Assembly: GCF_031844705.1 (NCBI RefSeq)
Contig: NZ_CP134609.1
Coordinates: 5,146,001-5,210,000 of the forward strand
Reading direction: 5' to 3'
Source: Streptomyces sp. ITFR-16
Lineage (GTDB): Bacteria > Actinomycetota > Actinomycetes > Streptomycetales > Streptomycetaceae
Length of the DNA: 64,000 nt
Both the position numbers and the translations under genes were made by a program. Under the pieces are notes generated by a model. It did no database searches. It was not told the DNA's origin and worked only from the letters and a program-made list of their open reading frames with translations. Below, one piece after another: positions 17,904 to 26,443 of this stretch. Within the stretch, counting starts at the first letter, position 1. Every line of letters begins with the position of its first letter.

Positions 17904-18839
17904 GTGGATCTCGAAGCGGTACGCACCTTCGTCGCCGTCGCGGAAACGGGCCAGTTCCGGAAGGCCGGCGCCGACCTCTCCCTCACCCAGCAGGCCGTGT
18001 CCAAGCGCATCGCCCTGCTGGAGCGCACCCTCGGCGTGCGGTTGTTCACCCGCGCCCCGCGCGGCGCCGAGCTCACCATCGACGGGCAGGCGTTCCTGCC
18101 CCACGCCCGCGAGCTGCTGCACGTCGCCGAGCGGGCGGGCGCGTCCGTGCGCCCCGGCCACCGCCCGCTGCGCGTCGACGTGATCGCCTCGCGCACCGCG
18201 CAGGCGAACCTGATGCGCGGCTTCCACCGCGCCCACCCCGAGACCGAGCTCGACGTGGTCATGCTGTTCGACATCGAGACGGCCGTCGGCGCCCTGCGCT
18301 CCGGAGCGATCGACGCGTCCTTCCGTGCCGTCGCCGTGCCCGGCCGGCCCCTGCCCGAGGACATCGACTCCGTCCGGGTGCTCGACGAACCGCTCCAGCT
18401 CCTCACCGGCCCCGCCCACGCCCTGGCGGGCGCCCGCTCGGTGACCCTCGCCCAGCTCACCGGCCACCGGATCTGGATGCCCGGCATCGCCCCCGGCACC
18501 GAGTGGGGCGCCTACTACGACGACCTCGTCGCCGGGTTCGGCCTCACCATCGAGGTGACCGGCCCCAACTTCGGCTCCGACGCGCTCCTCGACACCATCG
18601 CCGACACCCCGGCCCTGGCCACCTTCATGGGCGAGCACACCCGCCTCATCTGGCCCGCCGGTCACGGCCTGCGCCGCATCCCGGTGACCGCCCCGACGCC
18701 CGTCTACCCGCACTCGCTCCTCTGGCACCGGGACAACCCCCACCCCGCGCTGGCCGCTCTGCGCACCCACCTCGCGACCGTGACGGCCGGCCGGGACACC
18801 GCCGGGACCTGGGTGCCGGACTGGGTCCTCCCGCGCTGA
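17904..18839 (+). CDS. LysR family transcriptional regulator
   Basis: A 311-aa regulator. The N-terminal winged HTH begins VDLEAVRTFVAVAETGQF and includes LSLTQQAVSKRIALLERTLG, then the linker helix and a periplasmic-binding-like effector domain from about residue 90. GTG 17904 is fixed by a leaderless promoter and by the family's conserved first residue pattern. It is divergent from the MFS exporter gene, which it probably controls. Confidence 0.9.
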   Translation: MDLEAVRTFVAVAETGQFRKAGADLSLTQQAVSKRIALLERTLGVRLFTRAPRGAELTIDGQAFLPHARELLHVAERAGASVRPGHRPLRVDVIASRTAQANLMRGFHRAHPETELDVVMLFDIETAVGALRSGAIDASFRAVAVPGRPLPEDIDSVRVLDEPLQLLTGPAHALAGARSVTLAQLTGHRIWMPGIAPGTEWGAYYDDLVAGFGLTIEVTGPNFGSDALLDTIADTPALATFMGEHTRLIWPAGHGLRRIPVTAPTPVYPHSLLWHRDNPHPALAALRTHLATVTAGRDTAGTWVPDWVLPR

Positions 18840-18980
18840 CGGGCCCGGCGGTCCGATGCCCTGGGCCCGGCCGCCCGGCCGCCCGGCGCATCCGCGTGCC
18901 AGAGTGGTCGTCCGTGCCAGAGTGGGTGTCACCGCACCCGCACCACTCGGTCGGCCACCGGCCGGCGAAGGAGGCGACCG

Positions 18981-19406
18981 ATGACTGACGCGTCCGTGCT
19001 CGGACACCGCGACGACGTGACGGCGGTCCGCGACAAGGAGCACGCGAACACCGCGCTCACCTGGGCCCTCGACGAGAGCGAGCAGCCGGAGCCGTACCGG
19101 GTCAGGGCGGACGGCCCCTGGGGCAGCTGCGAGAGGCGCGGGCACGACCTCGTCGCCGCGCTGGATTCCGTACGCCGTGAACTGGAGCGCGACGGCTGGC
19201 TGCTGGCGGTGAACGCGGCACGCCCGGACGTCTCCCAGAGCGGCATGCTGCGCAGCTCCGGAAGCAGCCGCGCCTATCTGCTGCGTCCGGGGAAGCCGGC
19301 CGGGCTCGACGCGATGGTGGACCTCTTCGACGATGCCCCGCCGACGGCGGTGACCAGTGTGGAGGCGCAGCACGAGGCCCACGAGCGGTGGGCCCGCTCG
19401 CTCTGA
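18981..19406 (+). CDS. Conserved hypothetical protein
   Basis: A 141-aa soluble protein with no recognised domain. Visible features are a helical region CERRGHDLVAALDSVRRELE near the middle, a WLLAVNAARPDVSQSGM beta-like stretch, and an acidic C-terminus. The ATG follows GAAGGAGGCGACC, a strong ribosome binding site. It lies just upstream of the ADP-ribosyltransferase gene on the same strand but 134 bases away, with a candidate promoter between. An immunity role is possible in principle, but nothing in the sequence supports it. Confidence 0.7.
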   Translation: MTDASVLGHRDDVTAVRDKEHANTALTWALDESEQPEPYRVRADGPWGSCERRGHDLVAALDSVRRELERDGWLLAVNAARPDVSQSGMLRSSGSSRAYLLRPGKPAGLDAMVDLFDDAPPTAVTSVEAQHEAHERWARSL

Positions 19407-19508
19407 GCCAGGTCCTTTGGGCCCGGCTTCTGGGTCCGTGGGCCCTGGGGCGCCGGTGCGGTCCGCTCATAGGCTTCGAGCGTTCGGGGGAGAGCGGTGA
19501 CGTGATGT

Positions 19509-19523
19509 CAGCGTTGAACGCTG
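19509..19523 (+). promoter_or_regulatory. 15-bp palindrome upstream of the toxin-like gene
   Basis: CAGCGTT-G-AACGCTG (19509-19523) is a perfect palindrome 17 bases before GTG 19541. A -10-like TAGGCT is at 19470-19475. The palindrome would lie in the 5' leader as a hairpin or act as an operator just downstream of the start of transcription. Confidence 0.45.
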
Positions 19524-19540
19524 GAACCTAACCGGCAGGG

Positions 19541-22204
19541 GTGGCCCTTGTGTCCGATCCAGGCGGCGTGACGGTCGCACGAGGTGCCTATGAGCCGCGA
19601 GGGCGCCAGGAGATGCCCCGCTCACTGGGGGCCGTCAGGGTGCTGCTGCACCTGATGTTCGTGCTCACCCTGACGGGCGGCATCGGCCTCCTCGTCTCCA
19701 TGAGCGACCGGGCCCCGCTCACTCCCGGGCTCTTCCTGCTGTCCCTGTACGCCGTCGTGCCCGGCATCCTGGGTCTGGTGCTCGCCCAACTCATCCGCCG
19801 TGGCGGCAAGTTGGTGAAGGCCGGACTGATCGTCCTGCCTTCGGCGCTCCTGCTCGGTGCTCTGGTCAACCTGTACAGCGGCTCGGAGCGGGGTCTCAGC
19901 CAAATGATCATCCCCGCAGTGCTCTTGGGGCTGCTCGCAGGCAGGAACAGCCGCGCCTGGTTCGACCTCCCACATCAATCCAGGCTGCCCGGGCCCCGCT
20001 TGTCGACCGGCCGGCCTCCCGCATTACGGACGCTCCCGTCGCTCGCGCACCTGATCAGATGGCGCAGGGACCGGGGCCAGTCGGCAATCGAGTACGTGGG
20101 CCTCGTCGGTCTGGTGGCCGCGATCATCATCGCGATCTCCGTGGGCGGTGTGGCCCCCCGCGTCGCCGAGGGCTTCCGCACCGCGGTGTGCAGCGTGGTG
20201 GGCGATTCCTGCGGCACGGCCGTCACGGGCCAGGACGCCCCGGGGGGCGACCCGTACGGCGACAGCGGCGGCGGTGACGGCGGCAGCGGCGGCGGCAGCG
20301 GCAGCGGCAGTGACGGTGGCAGTGGCAGTGGCAGTGGTTCGGCTTCGGGCTTTGCGGGCGGGTCGGGTTCTGCGGGCGGGTCGGGTTCTGCAAGCGGGTC
20401 GGGTGGTTCCTCGGACGGCGGGAGTGTCGTAACAGGGGGAGGCTCGTCGGGCGGCACCGCTTCGGGCGGCGACAGCACGACCGGTACGAGTGGTGGCACC
20501 GATTCCTCGGGCGGTGCCAGTGGTGGAACCGGCGACAGCGGCGGAAGTTCCGCCACCGGAGGTACGTCCACGTCCTCGGGCGGGGACGACGATGACGACG
20601 ACGACCACAACGCGGCGGTGGCCGGCGGTTCCACCGGTGCGTCCGGCTCCAGCAGCAGCGGCGGCACGTCCACGACCGGTACGTCCTCGGGCGGCACCGG
20701 GTCCAACGGGGGCAGCAGCTCCACCGGCGGAGAGGACGATGACGACGACAACTCCGCGGTCGCGGGCGGCGCGGGCGGTTCCTCCGGTGGGAGCAGTTCC
20801 ACGGGCGGGAGCAGCGGCAGCAGCTCCTCGGGCGGGAGCAGTTCGGGTGGCAGCAGCTCCTCGGGTGGCAGCAGTGGCGGCGGCTCTTCCGGCGGGGTGA
20901 CTGGCAGCTCGGGCGGGAGCAGCGCCACGGGCGGGAGCAGCTCCACGGGTGGCAGCGGCTCTTCCGGCGGGAGCAGCGGCAGCAGTTCTTCCGGCGGCAG
21001 TAGCTCCTCGGGTGGTAGCAGTGGCGGCCTCATCGGTGGGCTCATCGGCGGGCTCGTCAGCGGCGGAAGCTCGGGCGGAGGTTCCACCGGTGGCAGCAGC
21101 AGCGGCGGCAGCAGTAGCAGCGGCGGCAGCTCAACCGGAGGAAACGACGACGACAAGAAGCACGACGACGACAAGGACGACGACAAGAAGGACGACGACA
21201 AGAAGGACGACCCCTGCGACAGCAGCAAGGGCCCGATCGGGCAGACCCACTCCGCGTCCATGGCCACATCGGCGTCCTTCTCCACCACGCCCACGTCCAC
21301 ACGGACGTACACGTACACGTCCACGGGCGTATCGGTAGCCACCCCGACGCGTCGTGCGACCGCCGGCAGCCGCGCCTCCCTGGCCGCACCGGGCTCCGAC
21401 GGGCGAGGCGCCGACGAAGCGGGAATGGCCGCGCTGATCGATGCCATGGCAGGGCTCTCCCTGCCGGGCTACGACACGTACCAGGCGGCTTCCGACGCCG
21501 CGCGGGACGCGCTCGACGCCGAGATGGGGGACCAAGGCGTATCGGACTCCGACGTCGAGATGGAGGACGGGGACGACCCGGACTCGGACACGGAGATGCC
21601 GGACGCGGACGGCGAATGCGGATACCCGCCGCAGAGCACGGACCCCCGGGACATCGCGGCCAACCCCAACGTCAACTGGGAAGGCATCCCGGACTACGCG
21701 GTCTACCGCACGTCGAACGAGCCGCTGTTCCGCTCGGACAACCGCGATCCCTCGGTCATCTTCAACGAGGGCTTCCAGCCGAAGAACACCCAGAACGCGG
21801 ATCTGGACAACTACGTACTGAGCAACACTCCCGCCATCTACGTCTCGACCTCCACCTCGGCTCCCCTGGCCTTCAGTTGGGGTGCCAAGTACGTCTACGA
21901 CATCCGGACGCCCACGGGCGGGATCGATGTCAACGCGACCTACGGCAGCCACTCCCCGTACCCCGATCAGGAAGAGGTCGCGTTTCCCGGTGGGGTCGAT
22001 CCGAAGTACATCAAGGGAGCCTGGACGGACCACGGTTACGTGGCGAACCCGAACTACGATCCGGGTCCGGGTGTGACCGAGGGCGACGACCCGTTCTCGT
22101 CCGAGGACCTGGAGATGGCGGACGTCCCGGACACGCCCGGCGCCCGGGACCCCGATCTCGACATGACGGACCCGGACGCCCCGGAGTTCATGGACATCGA
22201 CTAG
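19541..22204 (+). CDS. Surface protein with pilin-like segment and scabin/pierisin-type ADP-ribosyltransferase
   Basis: An 887-aa mosaic. Residues ~25-130 hold several hydrophobic helices. Residues ~177-205 read RRDRGQSAIEYVGLVGLVAA, like a Flp/TadE-type pilin segment (basic residues, then a Glu in a membrane helix). Residues ~227-535 are a Gly/Ser/Thr linker broken by Asp runs, then a Lys/Asp stretch (~535-558). The C-terminal domain, about residues 715-840, has LFRSDNRDPSVIFNEGF, then STS in IYVSTSTSAPLAF, then QEE in DQEEVAFPGGVDPKYI. These match the R, STS and QxE catalytic triad of pierisin/scabin DNA-targeting ADP-ribosyltransferases. An Asp-rich tail ends the protein. GTG 19541 is chosen; a later ATG at 19613 is possible. 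No dedicated immunity gene is evident. Confidence 0.82.
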   Translation: MALVSDPGGVTVARGAYEPRGRQEMPRSLGAVRVLLHLMFVLTLTGGIGLLVSMSDRAPLTPGLFLLSLYAVVPGILGLVLAQLIRRGGKLVKAGLIVLPSALLLGALVNLYSGSERGLSQMIIPAVLLGLLAGRNSRAWFDLPHQSRLPGPRLSTGRPPALRTLPSLAHLIRWRRDRGQSAIEYVGLVGLVAAIIIAISVGGVAPRVAEGFRTAVCSVVGDSCGTAVTGQDAPGGDPYGDSGGGDGGSGGGSGSGSDGGSGSGSGSASGFAGGSGSAGGSGSASGSGGSSDGGSVVTGGGSSGGTASGGDSTTGTSGGTDSSGGASGGTGDSGGSSATGGTSTSSGGDDDDDDDHNAAVAGGSTGASGSSSSGGTSTTGTSSGGTGSNGGSSSTGGEDDDDDNSAVAGGAGGSSGGSSSTGGSSGSSSSGGSSSGGSSSSGGSSGGGSSGGVTGSSGGSSATGGSSSTGGSGSSGGSSGSSSSGGSSSSGGSSGGLIGGLIGGLVSGGSSGGGSTGGSSSGGSSSSGGSSTGGNDDDKKHDDDKDDDKKDDDKKDDPCDSSKGPIGQTHSASMATSASFSTTPTSTRTYTYTSTGVSVATPTRRATAGSRASLAAPGSDGRGADEAGMAALIDAMAGLSLPGYDTYQAASDAARDALDAEMGDQGVSDSDVEMEDGDDPDSDTEMPDADGECGYPPQSTDPRDIAANPNVNWEGIPDYAVYRTSNEPLFRSDNRDPSVIFNEGFQPKNTQNADLDNYVLSNTPAIYVSTSTSAPLAFSWGAKYVYDIRTPTGGIDVNATYGSHSPYPDQEEVAFPGGVDPKYIKGAWTDHGYVANPNYDPGPGVTEGDDPFSSEDLEMADVPDTPGARDPDLDMTDPDAPEFMDID

Positions 22205-22286
22205 CCGGGCGCCGGTACGGTGAAGCCGGGATCATCAAGCCTTCGCGGCGACGGCGGAGGTGTACGGGACGGATGAAAGGCCCTTC

Positions 22287-22907
22287 GTGCGCAAGCTCGT
22301 GTACTACATCGCCTCCACCCTCGACGGCTTCATAGCCGGCCCGGACGGAGCCGACCCCTCCGGGCCGGGCGGCTTCTGGCCCCTCCCCGAGGACTACGTC
22401 GGGCACATCATCGCCGCGTACCCCGAAACCCTTCCGGGCCCGGCCCGGGCCGCGCTCTCCGTCACGGCGGAGGGCACGCACTTCGACACGGTCGTCGAGG
22501 GCCGGAGATCGTACGGGATCGGCCTCGCCGCCGGCATCACGGACGCCTACCCGCATCTGCGGCACATCGTGTTCTCCCGCACCCTGGGCGAGAGCCCCGA
22601 CCCCGCCGTGGAGATCGTCGCGACCGACCCGGTCGCCAAGGTGCGGGAGCTGAAGCAGGAGGACGGCAAGGACATCTGGCTGGTCGGCGGCGCCGAACTC
22701 GCGCACTCCCTGTACCGCGAGATCGACATGCTGATCGTGAAGCTCAGCCCGCTGACGATCGGCGCGGGCATCCCCCTCTTCTCGGGGAAGGCCGAGTTCG
22801 ACCCGCTGGCGTGGACCCTCACGGATCACACGGTGCTCGACAGCGGAGTGATGTTCCTGACGTACGAGTGCGCCACGGCGCACACGACCGTGACCGTGAC
22901 CGACTGA
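22287..22907 (+). CDS. Dihydrofolate-reductase/RibD-C family protein
   Basis: A 206-aa protein of the RibD C-terminal/DHFR-like fold. It begins VRKLVYYIASTLDGFIAGPDG, contains GRRSYGIGL (the family's GRxTYE-like block), a HIVFSRTL strand and DIWLVGGAELAHSL, the conserved GG dinucleotide-binding turn. It is expected to be a cytoplasmic NAD(P)H-dependent reductase, but members rarely have a known substrate. GTG 22287 gives the standard family start; the ORF extends nine codons further up without homology. Confidence 0.87.
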   Translation: MRKLVYYIASTLDGFIAGPDGADPSGPGGFWPLPEDYVGHIIAAYPETLPGPARAALSVTAEGTHFDTVVEGRRSYGIGLAAGITDAYPHLRHIVFSRTLGESPDPAVEIVATDPVAKVRELKQEDGKDIWLVGGAELAHSLYREIDMLIVKLSPLTIGAGIPLFSGKAEFDPLAWTLTDHTVLDSGVMFLTYECATAHTTVTVTD

Positions 22908-22921
22908 CGGGAGCGGAGACC

Positions 22922-22966
22922 CGTTCTCAGCCGCCCCGTTCTCAGCCGTCCTGTTCTCAGCCGTCC
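22922..22966. repeat. Three tandem 15-bp repeats spanning a stop codon
   Basis: Three copies of a 15-base unit of the form (C/T)GTTCTCAGCCG(C/T)CC lie at 22922, 22937 and 22952. Read on the minus strand, each copy carries an in-frame TGA, so the end of the hydrolase gene is repeated with its stop codon. Confidence 0.8.
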
Positions 22967-23784
22967 TCGATCCCGTCGAGGAACCCGGTGATCAGACCGT
23001 GCAGCACCCCGGGCCGTTCCAGATGCAGATCGTGTCCGGTCCCGGGGACGCTGACGGCCGTGGCGGCGGGGTTGCGGCGCAGCATCTCGACGGGCTCCTC
23101 CGGCGGGAGGAAACCGGACTGCCCCAGGACGAGGAGCACCGGGCAACGGACCGCGTCCCACTCGTCCCAGAACGACCGCCGGGCGTTCTCGGAGATCGCG
23201 CCGACCATCACCTCGCGGTCGAAACGCGGCCACCAGCCCCCGTCCCGCTCCTCGAGCCCCGCCGCCCACCCTTCGCCGAGCGGCCCGCCGCCGAAGAACT
23301 CCGCGGCGGCCTCGCGGGAGGGGAACGGGACCGGCCATCCGTCGATCCACTTCCCGATCCCGTCCGGCGTGCCGGTGTCGGCGCGCCCCGGCCCCGCCTC
23401 GACGAGCACGGCCGCGCGGAAGCCCTCGGGGCGGGCGGCGGCGGCCGGCAGCGCGGTGTGGCCGCCGAGGGACTGGCCGACGAGGACGGGCCGCTCCAGG
23501 CCCAGTTGATCGACGACGGCGAGGGCGTCGGCCACGTACGCGGCACGGGAGACGTCCTCGGGAGTCCGCTCGGCGGAGCCGTGCCCGCGCTGGTCGACGG
23601 CGATGACCCGCCGTCCTGGCCCGGAGCCGGGGGCGGCGTGGCCGAGGAGCCGGGCCGGCACGTCCCACTCCCCGGCATGCCCGGCCAGACCGTGCAGCAG
23701 CAGGACGGGCTGCCCCGCCCCGCCCCAGTCCCGGCAGACGAGCCGCACCCCGTCTCGCACCACTACGCGTTCGGACCAGGTCAT
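22957..23784 (-). CDS. Alpha/beta hydrolase
   Basis: A 275-aa single-domain hydrolase. The oxyanion region is LLHGLAGHAGEW, the nucleophile elbow GQSLGGH (Ser near 107), an acid residue follows the CPVLLVLGQSG strand, and the catalytic His is in GTGHDLHLERPG near 255. The pattern fits the haloperoxidase/epoxide-hydrolase-like group; substrate unknown. ATG 23784 is chosen because MTWSERVVVRDGVRL starts the fold. Confidence 0.9.
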   Translation of the reverse strand: MTWSERVVVRDGVRLVCRDWGGAGQPVLLLHGLAGHAGEWDVPARLLGHAAPGSGPGRRVIAVDQRGHGSAERTPEDVSRAAYVADALAVVDQLGLERPVLVGQSLGGHTALPAAAARPEGFRAAVLVEAGPGRADTGTPDGIGKWIDGWPVPFPSREAAAEFFGGGPLGEGWAAGLEERDGGWWPRFDREVMVGAISENARRSFWDEWDAVRCPVLLVLGQSGFLPPEEPVEMLRRNPAATAVSVPGTGHDLHLERPGVLHGLITGFLDGIEDG

Positions 23785-23892
23785 ACGGCTCTCCAGGTGC
23801 TGGGTTCGGCGTCGGGCCGCCAGGAGCATGCCGTGCGCGGGGTCCTCCGGGCCAAGGGTTTGGCGGGCTCCGGAGAGCGCGGGCCCGGTCGG

Positions 23893-23926
23893 CGTACCTC
23901 CGTGGTGTCGGAGCCACGGAGGTACG
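23893..23926 (-). terminator. Strong terminator hairpin of the mannanase gene
   Basis: A perfect 13-bp stem pairs CGTACCTCCGTGG (23893-23905) with CCACGGAGGTACG (23914-23926) around an 8-base loop. It lies 9 bases past the mannanase stop codon. Confidence 0.82.
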
Positions 23927-23934
23927 GTCCCCTC

Positions 23935-25584
23935 TCAGCCGACGGCGCAGGTGGCGCCGCTGAGGGTGAACGCGGTGGGTGCGGCGTTCGTACCGCTCTG
24001 CGAGCCGGTGAAGCCGACGGTCACCGAGCCGTTCGCGGGGATGGCCGAGGTGTACGACGCGGGGGCGACGCTCACCGAGCCGCCGGTCTGGGTGGGGACG
24101 CCGCCCCACATGTTGGTGACGGTCTGGCCGTCGGCGAAGGCGAAGCCCAGCGTCCAGCCGTCGAGGGCGGTGGTGCCGGTGTTGCGGATGGTGATCTCGC
24201 CCTGGAAGCCGCCCGACCACGTGCCGACGACCTTGTATCCGACGGAGCAGCCGGGGCCCGGTGTGCCGCCGCCCTCGTCCGTGGTGACGCCGGCTGCGGC
24301 GGAGCGCGCGGACCGGTTGCCGGCGGCGTCGCGGGCGTAGACGGCGAAGGTGTAGGCGGTGCCGGCGGTGAGGCCGGTGACGACGACGCTGTTGGTCGCG
24401 GAGGCCGCGACGGTGGTCTCCGTACCGCCGCTGACGTGCACGACGTCGTAGCCGGTGACGCCGACGTTGTCCGAGGAGGCGGTCCAGCCGAGGGTGACGG
24501 AGGTGTCCGTCACGGCGGAGGACGTCGGGGCGCCGGGGGCGGTCGGGGCCTCGGTGTCCTGCGAGGTGCCGCCGTAGACGGTGGCCTCGCGGGAGGTCTG
24601 GGCGATGCCGTCGGCGCCGTGGACGATGCGCTCGCCCCAGGAGCTGAGGCGGGCGGGGTCGAAGCCGATCGCGAGGTCGAGGACCGGGTCGGTGTTGCCG
24701 CTCCAGGACCAGGCGATGTAGCCGAGTCCGAGCCGCTCGGCCTCGGCCATCACGGTGTCCTCGTCCGGATCGCCGTACTGGTCGGCGGGCCCGCCGAACT
24801 CGCCGATGACCAGGGGCAGTCCGGCGTCCACGAAGGCGTCCAGATAGTCGGTGACCTTGTCGGCGGTGTTGTACACGCTGTACATGTGGATCGAGAAGAC
24901 GAGGTTGCCGGTGGAGTCGGCGTCGTAGACGGCCTGCGCGTTGTCCCGCATGACGCCCTGCCAGTCCTGGCCCCAGTTGGGCGCGTCCACCATGATCGTG
25001 TGCGCGAACCCGGCGTCCCGCAGTTTCTTGACCGCGGCGGTCGTGGGCGCGGTCCAGCCGGCCGGATCGGTGTTGCCCCAGGGCTCGTTGCCGATGTTGA
25101 TGACGACGTAGTCCTCCTGGCCGGCGAGGACGTCCTTGAGGCTGATCCAGTAGTCGGCGGCGTGATCGAGCGTCCCGGCCGCGGAGTCCTCGCCGTATCC
25201 GGTGGTGTCGTGCACCTCGAGTACGCAGATGAGCCGGTCGGCCTTGCACCGGGCGATGACGGCGGCCACGTCCTCGGGGCTGTTCCTGCTCCAGCGGTAG
25301 CCGTCGGAGAGGACGACGCGGACGGTGTTGGCGCCGGTCGCCTTGATGTCGTCCAGCGACTGGGTCTCGCCGGGGTACCAGGTGTGGGCGTGATTGATGC
25401 CGCGCATGACGAAGTCGCTGCCGTTGCCCTCGACCAGCCGGCCGTCACTGATGTGGAGACCGGTGGTGGCGGGGGCGGCCTGCGCCGGGGCGAGGGCGCC
25501 GAGGGCGAGTAAGGGGAGGAGGGTGGAGAGGACGGTGAGGACGACGCTCGCCGCCCTTCTCGTTGTGCCGATCGCTGTTCTCAC
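23935..25584 (-). CDS. manA: Secreted GH5 endo-beta-1,4-mannanase with FN3 and CBM2
   Basis: A 549-aa secreted enzyme. The signal peptide ends near LAPAQA/APATT (about residue 36). The GH5 domain (~40-330) closely matches Streptomyces GH5_8 mannanases: GLHISDGRLVEGNG, MRGINHAHTWYPG, then NIGNEPWGN (acid/base Glu) and LVIGEFGGPADQYGDP (nucleophile Glu). A fibronectin type III module follows (about 340-425), a GGGTPGPG linker, then a family 2 cellulose-binding module (about 440-549) with its Cys pair and WSGGFQGEI, WTLGFAF and MWGG blocks. It would degrade mannan or glucomannan outside the cell. GTG 25584 follows GGAG; a CebR-type box lies 62 bases upstream. Confidence 0.93.
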   Translation of the reverse strand: MRTAIGTTRRAASVVLTVLSTLLPLLALGALAPAQAAPATTGLHISDGRLVEGNGSDFVMRGINHAHTWYPGETQSLDDIKATGANTVRVVLSDGYRWSRNSPEDVAAVIARCKADRLICVLEVHDTTGYGEDSAAGTLDHAADYWISLKDVLAGQEDYVVINIGNEPWGNTDPAGWTAPTTAAVKKLRDAGFAHTIMVDAPNWGQDWQGVMRDNAQAVYDADSTGNLVFSIHMYSVYNTADKVTDYLDAFVDAGLPLVIGEFGGPADQYGDPDEDTVMAEAERLGLGYIAWSWSGNTDPVLDLAIGFDPARLSSWGERIVHGADGIAQTSREATVYGGTSQDTEAPTAPGAPTSSAVTDTSVTLGWTASSDNVGVTGYDVVHVSGGTETTVAASATNSVVVTGLTAGTAYTFAVYARDAAGNRSARSAAAGVTTDEGGGTPGPGCSVGYKVVGTWSGGFQGEITIRNTGTTALDGWTLGFAFADGQTVTNMWGGVPTQTGGSVSVAPASYTSAIPANGSVTVGFTGSQSGTNAAPTAFTLSGATCAVG

Positions 25585-25645
25585 TGCGGCTCCAGAGGAT
25601 GGGCGGGTCGGGAATCAGGACAGGGCGGATCGCTCGGACGATGTG

Positions 25646-25659
25646 TGGGAGCGCTCCCA
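25646..25659. promoter_or_regulatory. CebR-type LacI-family operator
   Basis: TGGGAGCGCTCCCA, a perfect 14-bp palindrome, is the published consensus of CebR boxes in Streptomyces. It lies 62 bases upstream of the mannanase GTG. A second half-site, GGCGCTCCCA, is at 25665-25674. Cello-oligosaccharide-responsive repression of the mannanase is expected. Confidence 0.85.
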
Positions 25660-25860
25660 TGTCCGGCGCTCCCATGAAGCCATCCAGTCAGGGGCACGTC
25701 AAGACATCGGACAGGCTCGGGCACGCGGCAGGACTCCGCACCCCGGCAGCCGCAGGCCGGCGAGTGCGGGGGATGATGCGTCACCGGGTCACGCCGGACA
25801 CCGGCGGCACCCGCCCCGGTCCCTTACCCCCGGCCTTCACCCCGCACATCAGGAGGATCC

Positions 25861-26430
25861 ATGTCCGAACAGGCCCACGAAGCAGTCGCGTCGGTGTGGT
25901 CGCGGATCGAGAAGTGGTACGCGGAGCGCGACGCCTCCCACTTCCTGCTGCCCCCGGCGACCTCCGATGACATAGCCGCGGTCGAGGCGGAACTCGGCGT
26001 CTCCCTGCCCGAGGCCGTCAGGGCCTCGCTCCTGCGGCACAACGGCTCCACGGACGGCGGCTGGCCGGCGGGCAGTCTGCTGTCGTGCACGGGGATGGCC
26101 GAGGAGACCAAGGTCTGGCGGGACCTGCTGGAGGACGGCTCGTTCGACGACGTGACGGACTTCAACGCGGCCGACGAGAGCGCCTCCGCGCTCCGGCCGG
26201 GCTGGTGGAACACCGGCTGGGTCTCGCTGGACGCGGACGGCGGAGGGAACGGAGCCGTACTGGACCTGTCGCCGGGAACCGGCGGACGCGTCGGCCAGAT
26301 CATCGACATGGACCACGAGGTGGGCCCGAGCGGCCCGACGGCAGAGGACTTCGCCGACTATCTGCTCCTCCGGCTGGAGGAGTTGGAGGACTGCGTGGTG
26401 GTGGACGGGGAGTACGTGGAGGCGGGGTGA
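25861..26430 (+). CDS. SMI1/KNR4 family protein
   Basis: A 189-aa soluble protein of the SMI1/KNR4 (SUKH-like) fold: LLPPATSDDIAAVEAELG, then LPEAVRASLLRHNGSTDGG, and W-rich strands VWRDLL and GWVSLDADGGG ahead of a C-terminal helix. Such proteins include immunity proteins of polymorphic toxin systems and general regulators, so the role here is open. ATG 25861 follows AGGAGG. The scabin-like toxin gene is 3.6 kb upstream, too far to infer a pair. Confidence 0.88.
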   Translation: MSEQAHEAVASVWSRIEKWYAERDASHFLLPPATSDDIAAVEAELGVSLPEAVRASLLRHNGSTDGGWPAGSLLSCTGMAEETKVWRDLLEDGSFDDVTDFNAADESASALRPGWWNTGWVSLDADGGGNGAVLDLSPGTGGRVGQIIDMDHEVGPSGPTAEDFADYLLLRLEELEDCVVVDGEYVEAG

Positions 26431-26443
26431 GGGCCGGCGGGGG

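Noticed and set aside
19975..21447. Minus-strand 490-aa ORF rich in Pro/Leu/Glu opposite the toxin-like gene
   Set aside because: It is the complement of the Gly/Ser linker codons; no start region, domain or neighbour supports it.
25861..26430. SMI1/KNR4 protein as immunity gene for the ADP-ribosyltransferase
   Set aside because: It is 3.6 kb away with three unrelated genes between and has its own ribosome site; no sequence evidence links them.
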